64,000 bases of DNA from Paenibacillus sp. RC67. Its GTDB lineage: Bacteria > Bacillota > Bacilli > Paenibacillales > NBRC-103111. Of the stretch, positions 1 to 8,520 are shown piece by piece (the first letter of the stretch is position 1; each line of letters begins with the position of its first letter). The translations under genes were made by a program, and so were the position numbers. The DNA lies in assembly GCF_030020805.1 (NCBI RefSeq), contig NZ_CP125098.1, positions 4,735,501-4,799,500 of the forward strand. The letters are read 5' to 3'. The notes below the pieces were generated by a model that did not search any database, was not told the DNA's origin, and saw only the letters and a program-made list of their open reading frames with translations.

Positions 1-116
1 TGTGTAAAGAAGATATCCGCACCCTCCTTTGCAAATGATCGACAAATTGCGGTGCCAATCCCGCTTCTGCGGCTCACTCCAGTTACAACAGCTAATTTTC
101 CTTTGAGATTTCGCAT
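1..116 (-). CDS. SDR-family oxidoreductase, N-terminal fragment (cut by window edge)
   Basis: Reading the minus strand from the ATG at 114-116 gives about 38 residues starting MRNLKGKLAVVTGVSRRSGI. This is the first beta strand and glycine-rich NAD(P)-binding turn of a short-chain dehydrogenase/reductase, here TGVSRRSGIG rather than the plain TGxxxGIG. A GGAGGT ribosome binding site sits just before the ATG. The rest lies beyond position 1, so the catalytic Tyr/Lys cannot be seen and the substrate is unknown. The gene is divergent from the CPBP gene that follows. Confidence 0.75.
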   Translation of the reverse strand, partial: MRNLKGKLAVVTGVSRRSGIGTAICRSFAKEGADIFFT

Positions 117-265
117 GATACCTCCAAGTTGGGAGTTAGTCGTTCAGTCTTATTTATTGTCAGGGTACAAGCCAAAGTTAGTACTTATGCATAAGGCGTA
201 CTTGCTCTACGATCATTACATGGGAACCACCACAGGTCCTAAAATTTGTAATAGGGTGATCAAAG

Positions 266-898
266 ATGCCGTTGTTATTTCTGTTAATGGGTCCAACAAT
301 TTTAGTTTTTATAGGCTTATATCTGTTACACTCTGTCCCTATTACTTTTGCGATATTTTACGGTTGGCTGTTTCTGATTCCTATTGTACAGAAGCGCTCC
401 ACCCGCCTTAGTGAGTTAGGCTTTATAATTCAAAAAGGCAATGTAATTCTCGGCCTCGTACTTGGAATGATTTCATTTGGCGTTATTGTCATTGGCGGAG
501 CCGTACTCTCTCCATTGCTATTTGATGCCGATAAGGTTAGGAGACTGCTGCAGGATTGGCATATTGACTATAGCTATACTTAGGGACTGGTAGTCATACT
601 TACCTTCATTAATCCCATTCTCGAGGAATTGTACTGGCGAGGCTTTATGGTGCAGAAGCTAGGTATGAAAAAAGGAGCCGTATGGATCTCATCCTTCTTT
701 TATAGCCTCTATCATGGGGGCGTTCTTTTGCCGCTGTTCGAGTTTCCTTATTCGCTTCTGGTCTGTTTACCTATTTTCGCGGTTGGGATTGTATGGGGAT
801 GGATGGCCTCCAACCATGGAAGCTTATGGGGCTCCATCTTATCTCACGCTATGGCGGATGCAGGCATTATCGTTTTATATTTAAAGTATGTTCTATAA
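266..898 (+). pseudogene. CPBP intramembrane metalloprotease, interrupted by in-frame TAG
   Basis: The frame from ATG 266 runs to a TAG at 581-583 and then continues in the same frame, without any shift, to a natural stop at 896-898. Together the halves make one 210-codon membrane protein of the CPBP (Abi, Rce1-like) family, which cleaves substrates inside the membrane. The second half carries the EExxxR signature (PILEELYWRGF, just after the TAG), a second-motif histidine (YHGGVLL) and a third (LSHAMAD). The first half is several hydrophobic helices. A GGGTGA site precedes the start. One amber codon separates the intact catalytic half from its N-terminus, so this is either a recent pseudogene or a sequencing error. 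Confidence 0.75.
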
Positions 899-931
899 GT
901 AACTTAAGATTGAGTAGCGGAAGCTAAAAGC

Positions 932-1576
932 TCATTCAGCATGTACATAGCTAACCGTATCACCCAGTATAACAAGCGCTTCACCATCTTGTACTCTATC
1001 AAAACGTCTGTTTCTGCTAAGCTCAAGCTGCTGAAGCTTTCGCTCAAAATCGGGATCGTCCGCGATAAAGCGATTGTAATGAGGAATGACCGCCTGTTGG
1101 GTCAAACCGACAGCATAGTAATCTTCTTTAAGTTCCTCCAAATCCATATTTTCGTAGCCGGCAATACGGTTCAAATCGTTGACATGCTCCAAAGTGTCGG
1201 CAATTACCATAGCACCGGCACTGACACCTATGATCAGCTTGTGCTGCTCTGCCAGTTGTCTCATCTGTTCTACCGCATTTCTACGTTTCATTTGCAGCAG
1301 GAGATAAAAAGGATTGCCGCCATTAATATGAATAACATCATAATTCGCGAGCAGTCGAGGGTCATCGAATTCGATATCCACCAAATCGCAACAAACGAGA
1401 CCTAGTCGTAGGAGGCAGGCTTGATCGGTTAGTGCGGTTTGGCTTTTATGTTTTTTGGAAGAGGCTGTAGTAATGATGCAGGCTTTTAACTTTGCGGGAG
1501 GGGAATCGAGCATGGTAAGGATTTGTTCTTCGATGGCGCTGCTGCTGATTCCGTCCGAGGTTAGTAGGAGCTTCAT
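932..1576 (-). CDS. Peptidase S51 (dipeptidase E-like) family protein
   Basis: The product is 214 residues. It has the class-I glutamine-amidotransferase-like fold of peptidase E/cyanophycinase proteins. The nucleophile elbow GVSAGAM puts Ser at about residue 119, an HINGGNPF loop lies at about 83-90, and a PHYN histidine segment follows; these match the S51 catalytic triad. A cytosolic peptidase acting on short peptides is expected, but the substrate is not visible. The ATG at 1574-1576 is chosen because AAGGAGGG lies directly upstream; a longer reading from 1597 has no such site. The start of this gene lies inside the reading frame of the upstream DUF6886-like gene. Confidence 0.8.
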   Translation of the reverse strand: MKLLLTSDGISSSAIEEQILTMLDSPPAKLKACIITTASSKKHKSQTALTDQACLLRLGLVCCDLVDIEFDDPRLLANYDVIHINGGNPFYLLLQMKRRNAVEQMRQLAEQHKLIIGVSAGAMVIADTLEHVNDLNRIAGYENMDLEELKEDYYAVGLTQQAVIPHYNRFIADDPDFERKLQQLELSRNRRFDRVQDGEALVILGDTVSYVHAE

Positions 1577-2117
1577 ATGCCCTCCTTTCCTTAGCATATT
1601 TCATACGGATCATAGAAAAATTGACAGTCGATTGAAGAATCGCTTCTCTCAAAGGCATTAACGATGGCGTCAATCTTAACTCTATACCTGTGCTGCATAT
1701 GGCGGATAATAAATCACCCACTGGCTCCACGGAGACAGGCTTTACGGCTTGCAGGGATGTATAGTAACCAGCATTTAGATCATAGATCTCGAAATCACTT
1801 TCGTTAAAGGTATACCGGTACAAATTGGTTTCCCGCATTCCATCCAGCCAACCTGCTTCCACTGCTATGACTCGTTGGACCGCGGCTTGTCCGAAAAAAC
1901 GATGCTTATCTTCTTCTGTCGTACGTTCATCCGGCCAAATACACACTCGGGGGCAATTTCTTGGAAAATAATAATGAGGCGCGTGAAATTCGTCTATCGC
2001 CCATACTTGAGCTGGCTCTTCAGAGCGATAATCCAATTTTCTGGGAATAAACATTTGGATGTCCGGTTCTTCGCTAAAATGATAAAGCAATCCAATTAGC
2101 CTCCTGTCTTCTTTCAT
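1446..2117 (-). CDS. DUF6886-like protein of unknown function with abnormal C-terminal run-on
   Basis: The product is 223 residues. Residues 1-175 look like the small Bacillales family of unknown function often called DUF6886: FHFSEEPDI-type start, PRKLDYRSEEPAQVWAID, a PRVCIWPDE segment, and a close ending in NFSMIRMKY. That family usually stops there. Here the frame runs on for about 45 basic residues across the ribosome binding site and first 131 bases of the S51 peptidase gene. A one-base shift after the RMK codons would give an immediate TGA. I infer that the original stop was lost by an indel, or that the sequence has an error. No signal peptide or membrane segment is visible. Confidence 0.6.
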   Translation of the reverse strand: MKEDRRLIGLLYHFSEEPDIQMFIPRKLDYRSEEPAQVWAIDEFHAPHYYFPRNCPRVCIWPDERTTEEDKHRFFGQAAVQRVIAVEAGWLDGMRETNLYRYTFNESDFEIYDLNAGYYTSLQAVKPVSVEPVGDLLSAICSTGIELRLTPSLMPLREAILQSTVNFSMIRMKYAKERRAYEAPTNLGRNQQQRHRRTNPYHARFPSRKVKSLHHYYSLFQKT

Positions 2118-2306
2118 TCTTTCATGGCAGGTTCACAAAAATCATATGGCATTTTTCGGAAAAAGTATAGACTATTTGTTTATCTCTTGATAAAGTTAGA
2201 TGTACTGCAACTCAACGCCTTGACATGCAACCGTACAGGCTCGTCAACAACCGCCATGATGTTTGGGGGTTTTTCTATATTTTTATGAAAGGATTGGAGC
2301 TAGCAA

Positions 2307-3356
2307 ATGGACATTATTGAAATTTCGACTCATTTAATAGATGAAGATACGGACCAACCAAGATACCAGTTCGATGAAGATGCGCTTCAGGAATTAATGA
2401 AAAGTATCGAGGAGCTCGGATTGCTCTCTCCTATCAAGGTAAGATCAGTCAAAGATGGACGTTATAAAATTATATACGGCAACCGGCGCTACAAAGCATG
2501 CAAAACGCTAGGCCGTCCGACCATCCCTTGTATCGTATCCGATATTACAGACGAAACGGAAATATATTTGGAGCAAATCGCGGAAAATTTGACGAGGGAA
2601 GGCTTCTCTCCGATAGAAGAAGCGGAAGCGTTTAACAAGCTGTTGAATGATCCGAAGTTCAGCAGCTCGACCAAATTTCTATCCAGCCGGCTGGGCAAAC
2701 CGGAATCCTATATTAAAAACAAATGTGAGCTGCTCAAATTCAGCAATGCTGTCAAAAAGATCATCGTCGCAGGCACCGAGATCAAAAAAGATCGTCTTAC
2801 CGAAGATCAACTGCTCCCACTCAAGGATTTGCCATTGGAGCATCGCGATTCGCTCGCCCTGATCATTGCTCGTGACGAGATGCCAGTGAGTGACGTCAAA
2901 AAAATCGCCCGTTTATTTAAAGATAAAACAATCTCTGCAGGCACGAAGGACAAGCTATTATATAAATCGGGTCATGAGCTACTGGAAACCTGGTCGACAT
3001 TTGAGCAAAATAAAGCGGAACGAGCTAAAAAATCAGAACCTAAGGAACCGAAGGAAACAACAAAAAAGGAAAACCCGGCGATAATTGATCAAGAACCCGT
3101 ATCAGCATCGCCAGCGGCTACCGCATCTGCCAAAGCCTCAATTGAAGGCAAGCTGCAGCGTCTGCTTGATTTTCTTCCTGCCCATACTCCACAGCCTATG
3201 GATCTCATTAACATCCAGGACAACGACAGAGAGATTTTGGCACAAGATATGGGAAGGCTCATTGAGCAGCTGGAAAAGCAGCTTGCCGAGTGGAGACATA
3301 TTCAAGACAGCGTGAAGTCCGCTTCCGAACCGGTGTCCTCTGGACTCACTCTATAA
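2307..3356 (+). CDS. ParB/Spo0J-family protein, orphan
   Basis: The product is 349 residues. The N-terminal ParB CTPase/nuclease-like domain is clear: DQPR at about 17, GNRRYKA at 58-64 (the GERR box) and ENLTREGFSPIEEA at 93-106. A helix-turn-helix of the KorB/ParB type follows at about 120-200. Residues 230-285 are a Lys/Glu/Pro/Ala-rich linker, and a predicted helical C-terminal segment ends the protein. No ParA partner, rep gene or obvious parS is near, so this is not the chromosomal Spo0J locus. It may be a Noc-like DNA-binding protein or a relic of a plasmid. Start supported by GGATTGGAG upstream; a terminator follows. Confidence 0.75.
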   Translation: MDIIEISTHLIDEDTDQPRYQFDEDALQELMKSIEELGLLSPIKVRSVKDGRYKIIYGNRRYKACKTLGRPTIPCIVSDITDETEIYLEQIAENLTREGFSPIEEAEAFNKLLNDPKFSSSTKFLSSRLGKPESYIKNKCELLKFSNAVKKIIVAGTEIKKDRLTEDQLLPLKDLPLEHRDSLALIIARDEMPVSDVKKIARLFKDKTISAGTKDKLLYKSGHELLETWSTFEQNKAERAKKSEPKEPKETTKKENPAIIDQEPVSASPAATASAKASIEGKLQRLLDFLPAHTPQPMDLINIQDNDREILAQDMGRLIEQLEKQLAEWRHIQDSVKSASEPVSSGLTL

Positions 3357-3364
3357 TTCATCAT

Positions 3365-3398
3365 GGTTGTTCTCGCAGATTGGAGGACAGCCTTTTTT
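3365..3398 (+). terminator. Rho-independent terminator after parB-like gene
   Basis: A ten-base stem (GGTTGTTCTC with GAGGACAGCC, two G-U pairs) with an eight-base loop is followed by six T. It ends a few bases before the stop of the convergent small gene at 3401. Confidence 0.8.
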
Positions 3399-3400
3399 AT

Positions 3401-3709
3401 TTATAAATCACTGCCCGGGTCCTTAGGTTTGTACCGCTCTTTCCATAGAGTTTGAATACAATTCAGCCCCCAAAGTACACCATATATAATTGCACAATCT
3501 ACGAAATAAATGAATAGCTGTATATTGATGCTTTGAATAAACCACACTCCATTATCTATTAGCTCATGGTACTGTATAAAAAATCGAAATGGAAAACCAT
3601 ATCCTGTTCGTTGAGGTCCAGCTCCTGTTACAACGGAGCCCGGGAACAGGAGGATTGTGAATAAAGCCAACCAAGCTGAAGCATACGCCATTTTATTATT
3701 TAGCTTCAA
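3401..3709 (-). CDS. Small hypothetical membrane protein
   Basis: The product is 102 residues. It has hydrophobic segments at about 8-28 and 62-85 and a charged C-terminus. I do not recognise the family. The start is a TTG at 3709 preceded by GGGAGAG, which is a reasonable ribosome binding site. It is a single-gene unit convergent with the ParB gene. Confidence 0.5.
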   Translation of the reverse strand: MKLNNKMAYASAWLALFTILLFPGSVVTGAGPQRTGYGFPFRFFIQYHELIDNGVWFIQSINIQLFIYFVDCAIIYGVLWGLNCIQTLWKERYKPKDPGSDL

Positions 3710-3898
3710 TTTCTTCTCTCCCTAACATCATCCCGAGTAGTGTCAATTTAAGCTCTCTTCCTGTTCAAATAAAAGGCATAATCACGTGAAACGCTGTGGT
3801 AACTCTGTACCATGTATCAAAATGCTCTCGTATATGTGACTGAATGGAGTTAAAATGAGTGATAGCATCACGAATGATAATCAAAGATCTCTATCAGG

Positions 3899-4462
3899 TC
3901 ATTCATCGGACATCAGCCCATTTAACGAATTTATTTTTTGTAAATAAAGCTCCATCGTTTTTCGACTTCCGCCTCGTTGCGGAGCAATAGCCGGGAAATT
4001 ATCGAGAGCAAAAACTTTCACTCTTCCCTCTTCACTGTCGCGGATCGAGCCTCCGATAGCTTTGGCTTCATAGAAAAAATTAATCATAGGGCCTGGATAA
4101 GCCAAGTTCTTATTGAACTGCCATCCCAATAAATCAGTTATTTCTACCTGAAAGCCCGTTTCCTCATAAGCCTCTCGGATAGCTGCTTCCTCTGGCGATT
4201 CCCCATACTCTCCATGACCTGCAGGTAGCGCAGCGGGATATTCAAGAGGAGCTTTGGGAGGCAAAATGGCCACAATGCCGTTTCCAGCTGTAATAAGAAT
4301 AACAACTCCTATCGCATTGGATGGAAAATGGACCCACTTACACTGAGGACAGCAGACCCGTTCAATCTGATCATCATTAATTACTTGCTTGCTCAGCTCC
4401 GAACGGCACATCGGGCAGTATTGATACCTAAGGCGTGGCAATACGATATCTGGATAGATCAT
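3899..4462 (-). CDS. Nudix hydrolase with N-terminal zinc ribbon
   Basis: The product is 187 residues. A zinc ribbon (CPMC at 16-19 and CCPQC at about 37-41) leads into a Nudix domain. The full Nudix box is visible at about 82-104: GHGEYGE, then REAYEETGF, matching Gx5Ex7REUxEExGU. Nudix enzymes hydrolyse nucleoside diphosphates linked to another moiety. The zinc-ribbon layout resembles NudC/NADH-pyrophosphatase-like proteins, but the NADH-specific SQPWPFPxS array is absent, so the substrate is open. ATG at 4460-4462 is chosen for its AAAGGAGGG site. Confidence 0.85.
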   Translation of the reverse strand: MIYPDIVLPRLRYQYCPMCRSELSKQVINDDQIERVCCPQCKWVHFPSNAIGVVILITAGNGIVAILPPKAPLEYPAALPAGHGEYGESPEEAAIREAYEETGFQVEITDLLGWQFNKNLAYPGPMINFFYEAKAIGGSIRDSEEGRVKVFALDNFPAIAPQRGGSRKTMELYLQKINSLNGLMSDE

Positions 4463-4572
4463 GGTATACCCTCCTTTTACAAGGGACTTAACATGTCCCA
4501 TATGGACTTTTTACGTCCTTTCACATATTTTATCATCCATTTTTTGTAAGCACAAGCTGTTTATATAAGAAT

Positions 4573-4597
4573 AAACCATCTCTTTTCAAGATGGTTT
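4573..4597 (-). terminator. Probable terminator of the LamG-like gene
   Basis: A nine-base perfect stem (AAACCATCT with AGATGGTTT) and seven-base loop is followed on the minus strand by ATTCTTAT. The T tract is imperfect. Confidence 0.5.
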
Positions 4598-4663
4598 GAG
4601 ACTGACAGTTATGAATAATGTTTATCCTTCTATGAGCATCGTACTACAAAATTTCTTATCCTG

Positions 4664-5707
4664 TTAATTGATTGATAGATCAAGATTTTTCAATCCTGTC
4701 TTCACACTCAAGCCCCAGCCAAATGCAACTTCAGTACTTGTTACTTCAGCGCGAATAGTGTTTATGCCCTCCTGCCACCGAACCATAGCACTTGCAAAAT
4801 CTGGACGTATCCGACCATCACTGCCGGGTGGATCCCATCTCCAGTCGCCTTGATACACTTCTTCATCGTTAACCCATAGACGCAATCTATCACTGAAGCC
4901 AAATGTGAGTAACGACTCCGTTTCCTCGGATAGCATAAACTTGCATTCGGCTTGAACTGCGACTCCGCTTCCTGAAGGATATAAACGGTTCAAATTGAGC
5001 GCCCCATTCTCTTCAACGTAAGCTTCCAGCCAATTCGATTCATGCTCTGCTTGGGCACCTTCAGTATATGGCTTGGACACCTTCCATTTCGTAACAAAGG
5101 TATCGTCCGCCAGCTCCTGCAAATACGCATCGTTCGCTTGGATTGATTCAGAGGGAATTTCTTCTACAGAGAGATTTCGGATGTAACCAGGAAGATAGCC
5201 CCATACTCCAACCCTTCCCTTTGAACCCCCGTGCTGAAGATTGGATATAACTAACTGTGGTTCCGCAACGTTTCCAACCCAGACAATAGCATGGTTTCGG
5301 TAGACGTCAAGGACAAGCTTTGTCCACACTCCACGATCAAAAGTCGCTGGCGCTTGATAGCGCGGGCCATTATATATTTGCCAAGTCGTTGAACCGTTCA
5401 TCATTGGGTCATATTGAATTTCTCCCGGTGTCTGCTCTCTTCCAGGCGATACATAGACCATCTCATAGTTGAATGCATCTCTCGCCCCGAACACTAATCC
5501 GATATAACCTAGTCCTGGACAACCAATTTCCGCCTGCAGACGATAACAATCGAGGTCTAACTCTTCACGAGACAACACTGGTGCTGCTCGTTCATTATGA
5601 TTAAAATAAAGAGCATCCTTAGAGCACCAATGTGCGGGACATGCACCTGAATGGCCAATATCAAAGCAATCCAAATCATCGATTAAGCTCCATTGCAACT
5701 TGGACAT
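4664..5707 (-). CDS. LamG/jellyroll two-domain protein, probably carbohydrate-related
   Basis: The product is 347 residues with no signal peptide. Residues 1-200 look like a concanavalin-type beta sandwich of the DUF1080/LamG kind (LQAEIGCPGLGYIGLVFGARDAFNYE, then YQAPATFDRGVWTKLVLDVYRNHAIVWVG, split across strands). Residues 215-347 look like a second jellyroll of the type often fused to glycan-active proteins, ending GINTIRAEVTSTEVAFGWGL. A carbohydrate-binding or glycoside-processing role is inferred. It is divergent from the beta-helix protein at 6002, suggesting a shared control region of 294 bases. ATG at 5705-5707 is preferred because GAAAGAGGTG lies upstream. Confidence 0.55.
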   Translation of the reverse strand: MSKLQWSLIDDLDCFDIGHSGACPAHWCSKDALYFNHNERAAPVLSREELDLDCYRLQAEIGCPGLGYIGLVFGARDAFNYEMVYVSPGREQTPGEIQYDPMMNGSTTWQIYNGPRYQAPATFDRGVWTKLVLDVYRNHAIVWVGNVAEPQLVISNLQHGGSKGRVGVWGYLPGYIRNLSVEEIPSESIQANDAYLQELADDTFVTKWKVSKPYTEGAQAEHESNWLEAYVEENGALNLNRLYPSGSGVAVQAECKFMLSEETESLLTFGFSDRLRLWVNDEEVYQGDWRWDPPGSDGRIRPDFASAMVRWQEGINTIRAEVTSTEVAFGWGLSVKTGLKNLDLSIN

Positions 5708-6001
5708 ATGAACACCTCTTTCAGAGATTGTTAGTAGAAGATTAACAAAACAAAACTCCAATAAAAATGGTTATTTATTCCATTTAATCATATAGAACAT
5801 ACGTTCCTTTGTCAACAAATTTAGATAAGTCATATTAAAATCAGAATGTTCTTTCTTAGCTCAGTTGCTCTTAGCTCTGACTTAAAGTATATTGAATATG
5901 TTTGGTAATTTTTCACTATGGATTTTCAAAGATTAATGACCGCTGGAACGGAAACTTTATAGGCATCGATGAAATAAAGCGGCGTCCTGGAGGTAGATTC
6001 T

Positions 6002-7729
6002 ATGATTCTTTTTAAGAGTACTCGTCCCCGATTTGTTATGCTGCTTCTTCTACTGGTTTCTCTCACTGTTCTTAATGCTCCCTTTAGCCTATCGGCTGGC
6101 TCTGAAGCAACCTCCAGTTGGGTTTCTTATGGCCAAGACGGTAAACTGGTCTATAAAAAAGATGAATCCGGCAATCGCATAATGGACTTTTCGACCGCAG
6201 GATATATGGGGGGAGGTGTGGCGTTCCCAGAGGTTCCTGTAGTGAAAACCATCCAGCCTTCTGGAGGCGATGATACTTCCGCGATACAAAATGCCATTAA
6301 CGAAGTCTCCGCTATGCCTCTCAAAGACGGATTTCGAGGGGCGCTTCTGCTCGGTACCGGCACCTTTATAACGACCAAGCAAATAAACATGAAAACCAGC
6401 GGCGTCATTGTGCGTGGAAGCGGCTCAGGCAATGGCGGTACGGTTATTCAAATGAACGGATCTCCATTCCTGCTTTTCAATATCGCTGGTACCGGCACGC
6501 AAACACCTAGCGTAGGTGTTAACATCTCTGATCCCTATGTGCCATCAGGAACTGATACCATTTCGGTTAGCAGCGCGTCTGGCTTCAAAGAAGGAGATAA
6601 TGTGCTAATCAGCCGCACCGCCACTAAAGAGTGGATTCATTTCATGGAAATGGATACTTTAGTCAGGGACGGTAAGGCTCAGACCTGGATCGCCCCTGGT
6701 AGCAAAAGCACGACAGACCGGGTTATCAAATCCATTGTCGGTAATAAAATTACGTTCGACGCACCATTGACAGACTCCTTCGATTCCAAATATATCGGCA
6801 GCCCGGTAGGAACCGTCGCCAAATATACGTTTCCCGGCAGAATATCGCAGGTAGGTCTGGAGAACCTCAAAATTCAAGCTCCAGCTGTAGTCGAAAGGTA
6901 TAGAGCCGTCTATATGAATGCAATCATGGACTCCTGGGTACGTAATGTTGTGATTCAAGACGGTATAGACAACTTTACGATAGATAAAGCGTCTAAGCGG
7001 ATTACGGTCGATAACGTAACGGTGAATCATACGATCTCCTCAACGGATTCTGCTGCTCCTGCGAGCTTTACCTGCACTGGAACTCAAATACTGTTTAATA
7101 AGAATCAGGCCAATGATATTCAGAACAAAGGCAAAGGCTCCTGGGCATTCGTAACGCAAAATCAGGGCGCTGGTCCTATCGTGATTTTGAATTTTACTTC
7201 AACCGAAAAAAATGGAATTGCACCTCATCAGCGCTGGACAACAGGCATCCTTGTCGATAACAGCCGTTTTACAAACCAGGGCAACGATGCGGAAGGCATC
7301 GTATTTATGAATCGGACGACAGCGGGATCAGGACATGGCTGGCCTATGGGATGGTCTGTAGCATGGAACGTGGAGTCTCCGCAAATTCTCGTATCCCAAG
7401 CTCCTGGAACGATGAACTGGTGTATTGGTTGCACTGGTAAGAAAATATCTTCCAAGGATCCAGAAGGCCAATATGACTCTTGGGGAGTAAAAGTAGCTCC
7501 GGAGAGCTTATATCTTGCGCAGCTGAAAGAACGTCTGGGCCCAAGTGCTCTCACGAATATCGGTTATGCGCCTCCCACCGCAGCGGCCGAGAAGACTGCA
7601 CCGAAGGTAGAAGAAAATCCGTTAAAAGGGCAGCTGTGGTGGATTTTATCGGGTCTGGGATTTATCGTTGCGGTAATCGGATGGATCATTTATTCCATAT
7701 TCCGCAAAGGAAATACACATTCTGCATGA
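6002..7729 (+). CDS. Secreted, membrane-anchored right-handed beta-helix protein (pectate lyase 3-like)
   Basis: The product is 575 residues. A signal peptide spans about 1-32 (hydrophobic MLLLLLVSLTVLNAPFSLS, then AGSEA). Residues 80-500 have the repeated short strands of a parallel beta helix, starting with the typical DDTSAIQNAINE segment and the QINMKTSGVIVRGSG rung seen in pectate-lyase-superfamily proteins. A single transmembrane helix at about 545-567 followed by RKGNTHSA anchors it to the outer face of the membrane. A polysaccharide lyase or hydrolase on a uronic-acid polymer is likely but the catalytic residues cannot be assigned by eye. Good GGAGG site; followed by a strong terminator. 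Confidence 0.7.
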   Translation: MILFKSTRPRFVMLLLLLVSLTVLNAPFSLSAGSEATSSWVSYGQDGKLVYKKDESGNRIMDFSTAGYMGGGVAFPEVPVVKTIQPSGGDDTSAIQNAINEVSAMPLKDGFRGALLLGTGTFITTKQINMKTSGVIVRGSGSGNGGTVIQMNGSPFLLFNIAGTGTQTPSVGVNISDPYVPSGTDTISVSSASGFKEGDNVLISRTATKEWIHFMEMDTLVRDGKAQTWIAPGSKSTTDRVIKSIVGNKITFDAPLTDSFDSKYIGSPVGTVAKYTFPGRISQVGLENLKIQAPAVVERYRAVYMNAIMDSWVRNVVIQDGIDNFTIDKASKRITVDNVTVNHTISSTDSAAPASFTCTGTQILFNKNQANDIQNKGKGSWAFVTQNQGAGPIVILNFTSTEKNGIAPHQRWTTGILVDNSRFTNQGNDAEGIVFMNRTTAGSGHGWPMGWSVAWNVESPQILVSQAPGTMNWCIGCTGKKISSKDPEGQYDSWGVKVAPESLYLAQLKERLGPSALTNIGYAPPTAAAEKTAPKVEENPLKGQLWWILSGLGFIVAVIGWIIYSIFRKGNTHSA

Positions 7730-7757
7730 AAAAAAGCCGTATAAACGGCTTTTTTTG
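7729..7757 (+). terminator. Rho-independent terminator after beta-helix gene
   Basis: AAAAAGCCGT, a four-base loop and ACGGCTTTTTTT form a perfect hairpin that overlaps the end of the stop codon. The symmetrical A and T runs make it usable from either strand, serving also the convergent gene at 7809. Confidence 0.85.
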
Positions 7758-7808
7758 GATTGAAACAAGATAAGCACCTAATGACTTGCGATAGGTTCAA
7801 TATATCGT

Positions 7809-8246
7809 TTACCCGCCAAATGAAGTAAAGCTTACTCCAAACGCCACTGCAGTCGTCAATACCGCACTCCAAAAAACGATCCCGATCGTCATCCAAGTAA
7901 TTAGCTTTTTGGGATCGGCGCTGAACGATATACCAATAGCCGCCCCCAGTGGAGCTCCTGTCAAAAGCGGTGACAACAGACCGAGTCCGGCAATTCCGTA
8001 TTTATGCCAAATGCGGGTCATGGTGCCTCCCCTACCTCCCGACTTGCTTTGAAAACGACGTACAAGCCAATTACGCAGCGATGACCCAAAGAAAATAACG
8101 ACAATAGCACTCACTAATGAACCCGCCCCGCTTAGTATTGCCGTCATTACCGGATGCAGCTTCAAGGCGAATCCAAGAGGGATCGCTGCCCACAGTTCCA
8201 ATATGCCGGTCCCAAGAACAGAAGCCCATGCTAGCAAGCTATTCAT
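7809..8246 (-). CDS. Small multidrug export protein family (COG2426-like)
   Basis: The product is 145 residues, almost wholly hydrophobic, with about four membrane helices. It matches the family named small multi-drug export protein: ELWAAIPLGFAL near the N-terminus, a basic loop RRFQSKSGGRGG, then KYGIAGLGLLSPLLTGAPLG. The family name comes from one early study and the real substrate is unknown. The ATG is preceded by AGGTGATC. Length is normal for the family. Confidence 0.75.
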   Translation of the reverse strand: MNSLLAWASVLGTGILELWAAIPLGFALKLHPVMTAILSGAGSLVSAIVVIFFGSSLRNWLVRRFQSKSGGRGGTMTRIWHKYGIAGLGLLSPLLTGAPLGAAIGISFSADPKKLITWMTIGIVFWSAVLTTAVAFGVSFTSFGG

Positions 8247-8440
8247 TCAGATCACCTGAGTTGTTGTGTATAGGACTCCATTTCATACTGTTTTCCACCC
8301 TTCCATGCTGTTCAAGCTTAAGATAGAAGGTATATACGTACCTCCGAGCAAATGGAAACAAATTTTTTCATAACTTGCCCCATCCTACCACAATTTTGTC
8401 CAACTGCTTTATTATCCATCAAAAATAAATCTCTCTCGTC

Positions 8441-8470
8441 TTCGCATCATGGCTTAAAATAGTGTACAAT
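8441..8470 (+). promoter_or_regulatory. Candidate sigma-A promoter of greA
   Basis: TTCGCA (four of six bases of the -35 box) and TACAAT are separated by 18 bases. The -10 box is 50 bases upstream of the greA start. Confidence 0.4.
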
Positions 8471-8520
8471 GCAATAATGAACATGATTAGAAATTGTATA
8501 GTGAATTAGGAGATGCTGGA

